This document shows positions 1 to 7,588 of a stretch of 64,000 bases of DNA, in pieces. A model generated the notes under the pieces. It made no database searches. It saw nothing but the letters and a program-made list of their open reading frames with translations, and was not told the DNA's origin. The stretch comes from Microcoleus sp036704825. GTDB taxonomy: Bacteria; Cyanobacteriota; Cyanobacteriia; Cyanobacteriales; Microcoleaceae. The stretch is taken from the NCBI GenBank assembly GCA_036704825.1, contig JAUBSN010000014.1, positions 47,903 to 111,902 of the forward strand. Direction: 5' to 3'. Numbering within the stretch: position 1 is the stretch's first letter; every line of letters begins with the position of its first letter. A program made the translations under genes and the position numbers.

Positions 1-52
1 CTTCTGCGCCCCCAATAATTAGCAACTTCCCCTGATTTTCGTTGCTCGCCAT
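1..52 (-). CDS. cphB: Cyanophycinase, N-terminal fragment (runs off window)
   Basis: Only the first 17 codons are visible, reading leftwards from an ATG at 52. They encode MASNENQGKLLIIGGAE. The hydrophobic strand followed by IIGGAE matches the N-terminal beta-strand and GGAE turn of cyanophycinases, the serine-type exopeptidases that release beta-Asp-Arg dipeptides from cyanophycin. The family call rests on this short motif and on the divergent neighbour, a cyanophycin synthetase-family gene, so it is an inference. The start is well placed, with no competing ATG and AT-rich DNA upstream. The remaining coding sequence and the catalytic Ser lie outside the window. Confidence 0.55.
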   Translation of the reverse strand, partial: MASNENQGKLLIIGGAE

Positions 53-590
53 ATTATCTCCACTGTTAATTTATTTAATTTCACTAAAACACACAATGCC
101 TTGTTCCGAGAACTGCCCAAAGGTATATATAGATACCAAAAACATCTGAGGCTTCTACCCCTCCAGGGCGCACACAGCTCAAGCCTTCTGGTTGTTTTTT
201 ACTCTTGCTCCGGGCTGTAACGATGGTTTTGCAAACAGTCCTGGAGGCACTAGACTAAAAAAAGCGGGAATCCGAACGAAAATTCTACGTTTGAACGAAA
301 AAACTTAACTCAGAGACTCCGGTTTTTGAGAGAGCTTTTGCGTCCGCGACTGGTAAAAACAGGGGTTTCTGCGTCTAGGACTATCTATTTAACTCATCCT
401 CGACGATCGACACAAAAAACTTACCCCCCCTAACAAGAGATAGGAGGGGTCAAAAAATGAGCTTAAATTACAAGGCTGACGCGCGGGGGCGACCGATCGG
501 GTTTCTGACCAGATTCTTCGCTAATCCTCCTCCGATCGGTCGTAGAAATCAGATTGATGAGCGTCAGTCCTCAATTAGTCCGATCGCCCG
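53..590. other. Divergent intergenic region
   Basis: This spans the gap between the cyanophycinase start and a small minus-strand gene. It probably holds the cyanophycinase promoter, but I see no clear -35/-10 pair. At about 424-450 an imperfect C-rich/G-rich hairpin (CCCCCCTA...TAGGAGGGG) is followed by an A-run, which could act as a terminator for leftward transcription. No convincing gene is seen; a 70-codon plus-strand frame starting at 554 overlaps the real minus-strand gene. Confidence 0.5.
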
Positions 591-788
591 TTAGTGCGAG
601 CGTTCGATCAAATTGCTCAATATGGTACTCGCCCGTTCTAAAGGGAGGTGTCTGGGTTTGCCGTTCCAGACAATTTGATATTCGTTGCTGTTTTGACCGT
701 CGCCGTAGCCAGAAATTAGCTTCCGGTGAAATGCTTCCTCAGCTAAGTGGTGAACTTTGTCCCTGAGAGCAGTTTGTGCGATTTTCAT
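591..788 (-). CDS. Small conserved hypothetical protein (65 aa)
   Basis: The protein is 65 residues, with a helical N-terminus (ALRDKVHHLAEEAFHRKL), a GYGDG turn, and a C-terminal EYQIVWNGKPRHLPLERA segment. I recognise this general pattern from small uncharacterised cyanobacterial proteins but cannot name a function. The ATG at 788 is preceded by AAGAGG at a suitable distance. Composition is charged and soluble with no membrane segment or signal peptide. It stands alone between repeat-rich intergenic regions, so context gives no role. Confidence 0.6.
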   Translation of the reverse strand: MKIAQTALRDKVHHLAEEAFHRKLISGYGDGQNSNEYQIVWNGKPRHLPLERASTILSNLIERSH

Positions 789-1140
789 AATTTGCTGCCT
801 CTTAAATTTTCTTTCACTGTCATAAACAATTATAAGTACAGAGTGTACCTCTCAAAAGTTATAGCTTTTTTTCGGGACGGGGAAATAAGTAGTAATGAGT
901 CATAAGTGTTTAGTCATCAATACTTAGTCAGATATTGAAAGAAGAAGGAATATTTTCCCACTCTCACCATCTCCCCATCTCCCCATCTCCCCATCTATCC
1001 CGCTCCCCCTTTCGGGCAATACTGAAGGCAGAATTGGTCGGAGTATTTATCTCACTGCTGGAATATCTATGCCCGCAGGTAGTATCCCGTGCAGCGACTG
1101 TAAAGTTACGGTTTAGAATTAGCTCAAAGGAGGTTAGAAA
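789..1140. other. Intergenic leader of cphA2 with CTCCCCATCT tandem repeats
   Basis: From about 958 to 1000 there are several tandem copies of a 10-mer CTCCCCATCT, a low-complexity motif typical of intergenic DNA in this genome. Downstream, 1127-1134 contains AGGAGG-like Shine-Dalgarno sequence (AAAGGAGGTT) 6-7 bases before the cphA2 ATG. No other gene is supported. Confidence 0.6.
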
Positions 1141-3051
1141 ATGCTGCAAGAAAAAAGCACCGAAACAGCCCGCGTCAATGCTCGAAAAACAGATGTTTTT
1201 GATGTTTTCAACTTCAAACACTATATGGGGCCCAACCCTTATTTAGGAACAGCGGCTTTAGTTTTCGATTTGGCACTGACGGGCGCGAGCGAACCTTTGC
1301 CGATCGCACATTACCAGGAAATTATTGGCGATCGCTACCCGCAACTGCTGCAAGAAACTTTCTCGAACCACGCCCAACTGTTCGGCCGTACCGCCTCAGA
1401 AGTAGCAAAACTCGACATGGGTTTGCATTTCCAACACTGGAACGTCAAGCCGTTTTCTCAGTTTTACAGAATCAGCATAGAAGCGCTTCACGCCCGCAGC
1501 GCCAGAGCAGTCGTTTACGCTGTTTGGGATTGGTTTGAAGCCATCAATCAAAATCAAGACTTTCCCTTGGAAGCACAAATGGGCGCGCTGCAAAATATGT
1601 TCCGGCAGTCAGTTTACGGAGGCCCGACAGTTTATTCATTAATGCGATCGGCATCCCAAAAAGGCATTCCCGCATTTTATTTGTGGGATGAAGGATTGAT
1701 GCAATACGGGTACGGCAAAAAACTGATTCGCGGCTCTGCAACTACTTTTGATTCTGACAGCCACTTAGACTCAGATTTTACGACGCGCAAAGACGATTGT
1801 AAAGCGTTTCTCGCTACATTAGGATTTCCTGTCCCCAAAGGCGATATCGTCTCCACAGAAAACGGAGCTCTGGCAGTTGCTAGAGAAATTGGCTACCCAG
1901 TTGCTATCAAACCAGTAGTCGGTCATAAAGGAATTGGCGTCACAGCAGATGTCCGAGATGGTGAGGAATTGCAGGCAGCTTTTAAAAGAGCAGTTAAGGC
2001 CATTCCCGAAACAGACCCGGTACGAGTAATTGTGGAAAACAGCATCAAAGGATCGGATTTTAGGCTGCTGTGCGTTGACGGCAAATTTGTTTCGGCAACT
2101 GAACGCCGACCCGCTTGGGTAACAGGTGATGGCGACTCAACAATTCGCGAATTGATCCGCCGTGAAAACCGCAAACCCCAACGTTTGGATACGCCAACTT
2201 CGGCCCTGAGCAAAATTCAGTCCGACGAAGCGATGGAAATGTATCTGGAAGAACAAGGGCTGTCATTGGATAGTGTCTTGGAGCCCGATCGCATTGTGTA
2301 TCTACGCAAAGTCGCCAATCTTTCCGCAGGCGGAGTCAGCATCGACGCTACCCGCAATATTCACCCGGATAACATTGTTTTGGCTCAAGATATCGCCCTA
2401 CATTTTCGGCTAGCTTGTTTGGGGGTTGATGTGATCGCAGAAACTCTCACCAAATCTTGGAAAACAGGCAATTTTGGGATTCTCGAAATCAATGCCGCGC
2501 CGGGGATTTTTATGCACCTCAACCCGGCTGTCGGCGAAGGTGTTGATGTGCCTTCGCATATTATCGAAACCTTCTTTGACTCTGGAAAAACCGCCAGAAT
2601 TCCGATTATTACTTTCAACCGAATTTCGGTGCAAGATCTGCAAGAAACAATCGACCACATTCTGTTGCAGCATCCCGATTGGACAATCGGTGCTGTTTGT
2701 CGCGAGGGTCTTTTTGTCAACCGTTCAGAGAAAATTTTGAATAAGAATTACAATCTTAACGTGCAAAATTTGCTGCGGAATCCCAAGCTCGATTTGTTAA
2801 TTGCTGAATATCCCGGCAATATTTTGGAAGCCGAGGGAATGTTTTATCAGGGCAGCAATATGGTGGTGCTGGACAATCCGGGGGAAACTGAGATGATTTT
2901 GGTCAGAGAAAGCACTGATGACGATACTGTTGTGATGAGGGAAGGAAATAGTATTTCTATTCGCCGCCAAGGGTTGATCGAACAGTATACTCTGGGGGAT
3001 GATGAACCGTTTACACGGGTTTATTTGAAGGAAATAGGGACTGTTCTGTAA
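1141..3051 (+). CDS. cphA2: Cyanophycin synthetase 2 (beta-Asp-Arg dipeptide ligase), CphA2
   Basis: The 636-residue protein is clearly related to cyanophycin synthetase but far shorter than CphA1 (about 870 residues). The N-terminal part matches the CphA N-domain (residues 1-200), then an ATP-grasp domain follows at roughly 210-480. Visible landmarks are the nucleotide-binding stretch YPVAIKPVVGHKGIGVTADV and the metal-binding GILEINAAPGIFMH. The C-terminal Mur-ligase-like region is reduced to about 150 residues and I see no P-loop GxTGK-type motif. This architecture is that of CphA2, known to repolymerise beta-Asp-Arg dipeptides rather than build cyanophycin from free amino acids. A strong AGGAGG site decides the start. 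The partner hydrolase gene diverges about 1.1 kb upstream, which suggests a cyanophycin turnover locus. A strong hairpin follows the stop. Confidence 0.88.
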   Translation: MLQEKSTETARVNARKTDVFDVFNFKHYMGPNPYLGTAALVFDLALTGASEPLPIAHYQEIIGDRYPQLLQETFSNHAQLFGRTASEVAKLDMGLHFQHWNVKPFSQFYRISIEALHARSARAVVYAVWDWFEAINQNQDFPLEAQMGALQNMFRQSVYGGPTVYSLMRSASQKGIPAFYLWDEGLMQYGYGKKLIRGSATTFDSDSHLDSDFTTRKDDCKAFLATLGFPVPKGDIVSTENGALAVAREIGYPVAIKPVVGHKGIGVTADVRDGEELQAAFKRAVKAIPETDPVRVIVENSIKGSDFRLLCVDGKFVSATERRPAWVTGDGDSTIRELIRRENRKPQRLDTPTSALSKIQSDEAMEMYLEEQGLSLDSVLEPDRIVYLRKVANLSAGGVSIDATRNIHPDNIVLAQDIALHFRLACLGVDVIAETLTKSWKTGNFGILEINAAPGIFMHLNPAVGEGVDVPSHIIETFFDSGKTARIPIITFNRISVQDLQETIDHILLQHPDWTIGAVCREGLFVNRSEKILNKNYNLNVQNLLRNPKLDLLIAEYPGNILEAEGMFYQGSNMVVLDNPGETEMILVRESTDDDTVVMREGNSISIRRQGLIEQYTLGDDEPFTRVYLKEIGTVL

Positions 3052-3076
3052 GCGGTTCCACATTTAAGTTGGCTTT

Positions 3077-3105
3077 GTGGGGCGGGTATTGAGTACCCGC
3101 CCCAC
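3077..3105 (+). terminator. Perfect 12-bp hairpin after cphA2
   Basis: GTGGGGCGGGTA, a 5-base loop, then TACCCGCCCCAC form a perfect GC-rich stem 26 bases after the cphA2 stop. There is no T-run, so it may be an RNA-stabilising 3' hairpin or a dispersed palindromic repeat and not a classic terminator. The GGGGCGGGT core recurs at 6937 and 10777. Confidence 0.6.
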
Positions 3106-3428
3106 CAGATCGAGGCTTTTTCTCGTTCCCAGGTTCTTTCGGGGCAGGAACTTGGACTCCCCCAGATTGGCACAGGCTTCGTTGTACTTAGTTACCATTG
3201 GCTTCAATTCCTCAGTCGTAGATGCACTATTCATAAACAACCCGGTTTGTTCCCAATTTTCTCGTTACCACACCAATATTTTCGTAGAAATTGGGTTTCT
3301 CAAGGTAAGTTCTGTTGCTGCGATCGTAAGTTTTTAGACAATTTGGTTTCTGCGCTGCCCTTCGTGCTATCAAGGAATTTTACAAGTCCTTAAACGAATT
3401 GCACTCCGGTGGCAGAAGGTGTGGAAAT
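3106..3428. other. Intergenic region, no gene seen
   Basis: The stretch holds AT-rich DNA with an ACCCGGTTT motif at about 3240-3250, which recurs near 35250-35490. No frame here has a plausible start with a ribosome-binding site or recognisable protein similarity. Confidence 0.4.
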
Positions 3429-4073
3429 ATGAATTTTACAAGCAATTGCTTTAATTCGCTGACCGAAAGCTTACTGTCGCATCGTCGTTACATTCCAGCA
3501 GCCCTGACTATTTGCACCGGTACGAGTTTGTCATTGGCAGCCGCAGGCGTTGTGTGGCACGGGAAAACCAACGAATGCAAGCTGAATTTCATCAGCAAGC
3601 CGATCGCCTGAATGTGGCATTGCAGCAAAGCATCAATAAAAATTTAGAATTTCTGTACTCACTTGAAGCATTCTACAGGGGCTCTACTGAAGTTACCAGA
3701 GAAGATTTTAAGCAATTCGCTCAACCTGCACTTGCTCGAAATTATGCTATACATTCTGAAATTTTAAATTCTAATTGTGTGTGCCTGCGAATCGCTGACA
3801 ATGGAGCGGGCATGACGGAAAATGTAAAAAAACGTTTGTTTGAGCCGTTTTTTACTACCAAACCTGTAGGGAAAGGTACTGGATTGGGATTGTCTATCGG
3901 CTATCAAATAGTGGAAAAACATCGCGGTTCGCAAGGAGTGCGTATCGGCTCCGGGAGAGGGAACTGAATTCTGGATTGAGATACCCATACGGCAACAGTT
4001 CGAGCAATCTGTTTCTAAGGTTTCACCTGCGGTAGGTGTCAATTTGAATGAGCGGGAGAAATCTCGGTTTTAG
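3429..4073 (+). pseudogene. Decayed CHASE-domain sensor histidine kinase
   Basis: Three frames must be joined to read this. An N-terminal segment from the ATG at 3429 carries a hydrophobic helix (YIPAALTICTGTSLSLAAAG). A frameshift near 3550-3570 leads into RENQRMQAEFHQQADRLN... and FLYSLEAFYRGSTEVTREDF, which looks like the start of a CHASE sensor domain. At about 3765 this jumps directly to the end of an HATPase_c domain (RIADNGAGMTENVKKRLFEP, then GKGTGLGLSIGYQIV). The middle of CHASE, the HisKA domain and most of the ATPase are therefore missing. A second frameshift near 3935-3950 restores ECVSAPGEGTEFWIEIPI before the stop at 4071-4073. It is a multiply mutated, internally deleted kinase and cannot be functional as a kinase. 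Confidence 0.85.
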
Positions 4074-4085
4074 CTGAGTCTTACT

Positions 4086-4365
4086 GGGAGCATCTCAATG
4101 AAAGCAGCCCAGCTATAAATTGGAGACAGGAGGCAGGAGACAACAGGAAGGAGGCAGGAGGAAAGAGTCATTCGATTGCGCGATTTGAGATTTTAGATGC
4201 TTTCGATTGACTTGCGCGAGATAAATTTGGGGGACGCAAGGATTTTCGATTTTCGATGCTTTCGATTGATTCCACGGATAAATCGCGTGGCGGGTACCAC
4301 CTTTGAAATTATTGGTCAGAAAGAAGGAGCCAGAAGAAGTGTTTTTACAAATATGAGAGGCTCCC
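4086..4365. mobile_element. MITE-like element, copy 1 (280 bp)
   Basis: The element starts GGGAGCATCTCA (4086-4097) and ends TGAGAGGCTCCC (4354-4365), an inverted repeat with one mismatch. The first 25 bases and the last about 25 bases (AGTGTTTTTACAAATATGAGA) are shared with the shorter copy at 7050-7190. It encodes no transposase. The interior contains a GGAGGCAGGAG tandem tract and a nested repeat (4205-4297) that also occurs at 14677-14767. I see no target duplication at this copy. It lies just after the decayed kinase. Confidence 0.75.
4205..4297 (+). repeat. Dispersed repeat with CCACG/CGTGG stem, copy 1
   Basis: The segment begins GATTGACTTGCGCGAGATA and ends GATTCCACGGATAAATCGCGTGGCGGGTAC. 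The CCACG...CGTGG arms form a small stem around GATAAATCG. A second copy with the same start and end lies at 14677-14767. The central part differs between copies by the number of GATTTTAGATT-like units. It sits inside the MITE-like element, so one element may have inserted into the other. Confidence 0.7.
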
Positions 4366-4586
4366 TAATTCCTGTTTAGAAAATGTGAATTATCCGAACT
4401 AGACCTGGGAAAGTTTCGGATTTCGCACTCTACTTTCAACAGTCAACAGTCAACAGTCAACTGTTATAGTTATTGGCAAGCGCGTGCTAATTTATAGTCA
4501 AAGCTCACCAAAACAAATATCTGGGGTTTTAGCCGCCGCTACAATTTATAATTTTAGCAATGCCAGATTACCAATTACTAACTACG
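4366..4586. repeat. Intergenic region with CAACAGT tandem repeats
   Basis: At 4437-4463 the 7-mer CAACAGT (TCAACAGTCAACAG...) is repeated about four times, a short tandem heptamer repeat of the type common in filamentous cyanobacteria. The rest is AT-rich and likely carries the promoter for the esterase gene. Confidence 0.5.
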
Positions 4587-5213
4587 ATGTCTTTACAATT
4601 TATTAGCATTCCGCGCACAACCGATCGCAAACCTGTCGCTTTGATTGTCGCTTTGCACGGATGGGGTGCTAATGCTCGGGATTTGACTTCCTTAGCACCG
4701 GCTTTCAATCTGCCGGATTATCAGTTTGTGTTTCCCGATGCCCCGTTTCCTCATCCCCATGTAATGGGCGGCAAAATGTGGTATGACCTTCAAAACAAAG
4801 ACGCTCAGGGATTGGTACAAAGCCGGCAATTGCTGAGGGAATTTTTGCTGTCTTTGGAAAGCAGCACGGGTGTGCCTTTGTCTCGGACAATTTTAGGCGG
4901 TTTTTCTCAAGGTGGAGCGATGACTCTAGATGTGGGATTGACTTTGCCCGTCGCCGGTTTAATTTGTCTGAGCGGTTATTTGCACCCGTCGATTTCAACC
5001 GTTGCGGGGAGTGTTTTGCCACCTGTTTTAATTGTGCACGGTACTCAAGATACTATTGTTCCCGTTAGTGCTGGTGTGCGATCGCGCGAGAGTTTGACGG
5101 CTTGGGGAGCTGCGGTGCAGTATCGAGAATTTAACATGGGACACGAGATTCTGCCGGAAGTTATAGATGTAATGCGAAGTTTTGTTGTACAAACTGTGTC
5201 GAAATCTGATTAA
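4587..5213 (+). CDS. Alpha/beta hydrolase, phospholipase/carboxylesterase family
   Basis: The 208-residue protein shows the carboxylesterase/phospholipase fold: an early strand and oxyanion region ALIVALHGWGANARDL, the nucleophile elbow GFSQGG (Ser107), a late-strand Asp in VLIVHGTQDTIVP, and a catalytic His in MGHEI. It probably hydrolyses acyl or thio esters in the cytoplasm; there is no signal peptide. An upstream ATG at 4560 would add nine residues (MPDYQLLTT). I prefer 4587 because family members start close to the first beta strand, but no clear ribosome-binding site decides it. The next gene (DUF2555-like) starts 46 bases after the stop. Confidence 0.8.
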   Translation: MSLQFISIPRTTDRKPVALIVALHGWGANARDLTSLAPAFNLPDYQFVFPDAPFPHPHVMGGKMWYDLQNKDAQGLVQSRQLLREFLLSLESSTGVPLSRTILGGFSQGGAMTLDVGLTLPVAGLICLSGYLHPSISTVAGSVLPPVLIVHGTQDTIVPVSAGVRSRESLTAWGAAVQYREFNMGHEILPEVIDVMRSFVVQTVSKSD

Positions 5214-5258
5214 AGGTTTAGTATATAGTATGGCGGAAGTCTCGGGCAGGGGAAAAAA

Positions 5259-5471
5259 ATGAAAACTTTAACCAAAGCATCGCGCGATATTGCTGTACTT
5301 ACTTCTCAGGACGTGGCAGAATTGGCTGTCCGTTTGGAAGTTGACGATTATACAGATCCTTTTGAGGGATTAAATGATTGGCATTTGTTGCGATCGCTTG
5401 CCTTTCAGCGGCCGGAGCTGGTTGAACCTTATCTCCACCTTCTGGATATGGAAGCCTACGACGAAGCATAG
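5259..5471 (+). CDS. DUF2555-like small conserved cyanobacterial protein
   Basis: The 70-residue acidic soluble protein carries the pattern LTSQDVAELAVRLE, DPFEGLNDWHLLRSLAFQRPELVEPYLHLLDMEAYDEA. I recognise this as a short protein conserved across cyanobacteria, which I believe is the DUF2555 family; no function is assigned here. It starts with ATG after a purine-rich GGGGAAAA stretch. It precedes coaBC by 264 bases, an arrangement I believe is common in cyanobacteria, although the repeat tract between them makes co-transcription uncertain. Confidence 0.75.
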   Translation: MKTLTKASRDIAVLTSQDVAELAVRLEVDDYTDPFEGLNDWHLLRSLAFQRPELVEPYLHLLDMEAYDEA

Positions 5472-5682
5472 ACTTAAAAATCTAGCTTAAAAATTTCGAC
5501 GGAATTGAGGAAGAAGTTAGCAGCATATTTTGCTGTGGATTAAACAGATGAGTGAGGGATTTTAGTCTGTTTTTATCTTAATTTCTTTCTTGATTCTTTT
5601 TTATGATAAAATGACACCCGTTTCAAAAAAGAATGTGAATGTAGGTCAGCTCTCAACCCTGGTATTCATCAGTCATTCCCCA

Positions 5683-5734
5683 TTTAAAATGTAAAATGTA
5701 AAATCTAAAATGTAAAATCTAAAATCTAAAATCG
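5683..5734. repeat. TAAAATC/TAAAATG heptamer tandem repeat
   Basis: About seven heptamers alternate between TAAAATG and TAAAATC and end two bases before the coaBC ATG. This fits the short tandemly repeated repetitive (STRR) sequences known from filamentous cyanobacteria. The same heptamer recurs at about 10736-10769, 25863-25894, 35318-35362, 35515-35547 and 63355-63380. Because it occupies the position where a ribosome-binding site would lie, coaBC translation appears to lack a Shine-Dalgarno sequence. Confidence 0.85.
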
Positions 5735-5735
5735 T

Positions 5736-6956
5736 ATGGTGAAGGGCAGACGAATTTTAATCGGCGTTAGCGGCGGGATTGCGGCTTACAAAGTTTGCGA
5801 AGTAGTTTCCACTTTAGCGAAAGCTGGAGCGGAAGTTAAAGCTATTCTTACTGATGCGGCCGGGGAATTTGTAACGCCTTTGACTTTTGCTACTCTTTGC
5901 CGCCATCCTGCTTTTACTGACAAAGATTTTTGGCAGGCAAGTCACGGTCGCCCTTTGCACATTCAACTGGGAGAATGGGCGGAAGTTTTTGTAATTGCTC
6001 CCCTGACAGCTAATACTTTGGCTAAGTTGGCGGGGGGTTTTGCTGATAATTTGCTGACTAATACTGTCTTAGCTTCTACTTGCCCAATTTTGCTGGCACC
6101 GGCGATGAATACGGATATGTGGGAACAGCCGGCGGTGCAGCGGAATTGGCGGGAAGTGTTGACTTATCGGCGCTATCATGCTGCGAATCCGGGGGCGGGA
6201 ATGCTGGCGTGCGATCGCGCGGGTGTCGGTCGGATGGCAGAACCTGGTGAGATTTTGCCTCATATTGAATCGCTGTTGTATGCGAAGGGCGATCGAGATT
6301 TAGCGGGCCTTCGGGTGTTGATCGGTGCGGGAGGAACGCGGGAACACCTCGATCCGGTGCGGTTTATCGGCAATCCTTCCAGCGGCAAAATGGGCATAGC
6401 TTTGGCGCAAGCTGCACTGCACCGCGGGGCGACAGTCACGCTGGTACACAGTATAACGGGCGAGTTGCCGCTCTCAGGTATGCGGGCGATCGCAGTTACC
6501 AGTGCACAAGAAATGCGGCAGGCGATGCTGCAATGCTTTCAAGAGGCGGATTTGACGGTGATGGCGGCGGCGGTAGCGGATGTGAAGCCGGCTGAGTACA
6601 GCAGTGAAAAATTGCCGAAGCGATCGCTCCCGAATTGTTTGCCTTTGACACCGGTAGCGGATATTGTGGCAGAGTTGGGAAAATTGAAACAGCCGCACCA
6701 AAAATTAATCGGGTTTGCAGCACAAACTGGGGATATTGTCAAGCCAGCTTTGGAGAAATTGCGGGCGAAGAAACTGGATGTAATTGCCGCAAACCCGATC
6801 GATCGAATAGGTGCAGGTTTCGGCAGCAATACCAATCAAGCAATATTAATTAATGCCGCCGGCAAGCAAGTAGAAATTGCACCTTGCAGCAAGCTAGAAA
6901 TGGCTCACCGATTGTTAGATTTTGTGATGATATGTAGGGGCGGGTTTCACGAATAA
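5736..6956 (+). CDS. coaBC: Bifunctional phosphopantothenoylcysteine decarboxylase / phosphopantothenate-cysteine ligase
   Basis: The enzyme catalyses two steps of coenzyme A synthesis: joining cysteine to 4'-phosphopantothenate, then FMN-dependent decarboxylation to phosphopantetheine. The N-terminal CoaC flavoprotein domain (about 1-180) shows ILIGVSGGIAAYK, the catalytic-His region HIQLGEWAE, the PAMNTDMW clamp, and the GAGMLACDRAGVGRM segment with the active Cys. The CoaB domain (about 190-400) begins LIGAGGTREHLDPVRFIGN and contains SSGKMG. The length (406) is normal. The last residues (MICRGGFHE) are read from the start of a dispersed palindromic repeat, so the C-terminus has probably been altered by that insertion. 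Confidence 0.95.
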   Translation: MVKGRRILIGVSGGIAAYKVCEVVSTLAKAGAEVKAILTDAAGEFVTPLTFATLCRHPAFTDKDFWQASHGRPLHIQLGEWAEVFVIAPLTANTLAKLAGGFADNLLTNTVLASTCPILLAPAMNTDMWEQPAVQRNWREVLTYRRYHAANPGAGMLACDRAGVGRMAEPGEILPHIESLLYAKGDRDLAGLRVLIGAGGTREHLDPVRFIGNPSSGKMGIALAQAALHRGATVTLVHSITGELPLSGMRAIAVTSAQEMRQAMLQCFQEADLTVMAAAVADVKPAEYSSEKLPKRSLPNCLPLTPVADIVAELGKLKQPHQKLIGFAAQTGDIVKPALEKLRAKKLDVIAANPIDRIGAGFGSNTNQAILINAAGKQVEIAPCSKLEMAHRLLDFVMICRGGFHE

Positions 6957-6997
6957 TATTTAATACCCGCAAACAATCTATATAAACCCGCCCCCAC
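6935..6997. repeat. GGGGCGGGTTTCAC palindromic repeat, copy 1
   Basis: GGGGCGGGTTT (6937-6947) pairs with AAACCCGCCCC (6984-6994) across a roughly 36-base loop. A related unit lies at 10777-10834 (GGGGCGGGTTTCACCGAGAATA...AAAACCCGCCCC). It overlaps the last codons of coaBC and provides its stop codon. It could act as a transcriptional terminator. Confidence 0.75.
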
Positions 6998-7040
6998 ACA
7001 ACAGATAACCAACATCAACCTTTATTTAGATCGAAATGAA

Positions 7041-7199
7041 TCTGCAATCGGGAGCATCTCAATGAAAGCAGCCCTCCGCTTGAAATTGGAGCTAGGAGTC
7101 AGGAGTCAGGAGTCAGGAGGAAAGAGTCAGAAGGAAAAAGGAAGAAGGCAGGAGTCAGAATAAGTGTTTTTACAAATATGAGATGCTCCCTCTGCAATC
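7041..7199. mobile_element. MITE-like element, copy 2, with 9-bp target duplication
   Basis: A 141-bp core (7050-7190) is bounded by perfect 12-bp inverted repeats GGGAGCATCTCA and TGAGATGCTCCC. It is flanked on both sides by TCTGCAATC (7041-7049 and 7191-7199), a direct repeat expected from a 9-bp target-site duplication. The interior is a GGAGTCAGGAGTCAGGAG tract and has no coding capacity. The outer 25 bases match the copy at 4086-4365. The exact duplication points to recent transposition, mobilised by a transposase encoded elsewhere. Confidence 0.88.
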
Positions 7200-7201
7200 T
7201 G

Positions 7202-7588
7202 CTATAAATTAGCTGGTTCGGGCGATAATTCTGATTCCCCAAAATCCGTTGATTCCGACTCAGCCGACAACTCAGTATCTGCGATAGTAATTTCTAGTTT
7301 AAATCCTAATGCTTCGAGCAATTCTACAAAGCTGTAAATTTCCAAACCGCCGCTTTCGGTCAGCATCTTGTCGAGTTTTTCGTGATGTTCTTTTGCTGAC
7401 TCCGAAAGAGCATTCATCCTGATTCGAGCCTCAATTACCTTTCTGATGGCATTTCTCAAAAGTGCGGGTTCAGGGTCTTTTTCTTCCAAGATAGCCCCGA
7501 TAAAACCAGCAGCTTCTTCCGGCTCTTTGAGAGATTCAATTAGGTACTCGCGGTAGCTATCACTTGTCGGTGCTTTCACGTTTTTCAT
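7202..7588 (-). CDS. HigA-like (HI1420-type) addiction-module antidote protein
   Basis: The 128-residue protein begins MKNVKAPTSDSYREYLIESLKEPEEAAGFIGAILEE and continues EPALLRNAIRKVIEARI. This is the N-terminal pattern of antidote proteins of the HI1420 family, DNA-binding antitoxins paired with RelE-like killer proteins. The later part (GGLEIYSFVELLEALGFKLEITI) is the helix-turn-helix end. It overlaps the 3' end of the upstream toxin gene by 29 bases, as is usual in these operons. The acidic tail after residue about 105 is longer than I expect for the family. Its toxin carries a stop codon, so the antitoxin may now be an orphan. Confidence 0.75.
   Translation of the reverse strand: MKNVKAPTSDSYREYLIESLKEPEEAAGFIGAILEEKDPEPALLRNAIRKVIEARIRMNALSESAKEHHEKLDKMLTESGGLEIYSFVELLEALGFKLEITIADTELSAESESTDFGESELSPEPANL

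Noticed and set aside
958..1000. Regular repeats that could suggest a CRISPR array
   Set aside because: Units are 10-bp tandem repeats without spacers. No spaced 25-37-bp repeats exist anywhere in the window.
935..1246. Plus-strand frame of 103 codons upstream of cphA2
   Set aside because: It is read through CTCCCCATCT repeats and into the cphA2 start in another frame; no Shine-Dalgarno or protein-like content.
4197..4379. 60-codon frame inside the MITE-like element
   Set aside because: It is made of the nested repeat and has no ribosome-binding site; the element is non-coding.
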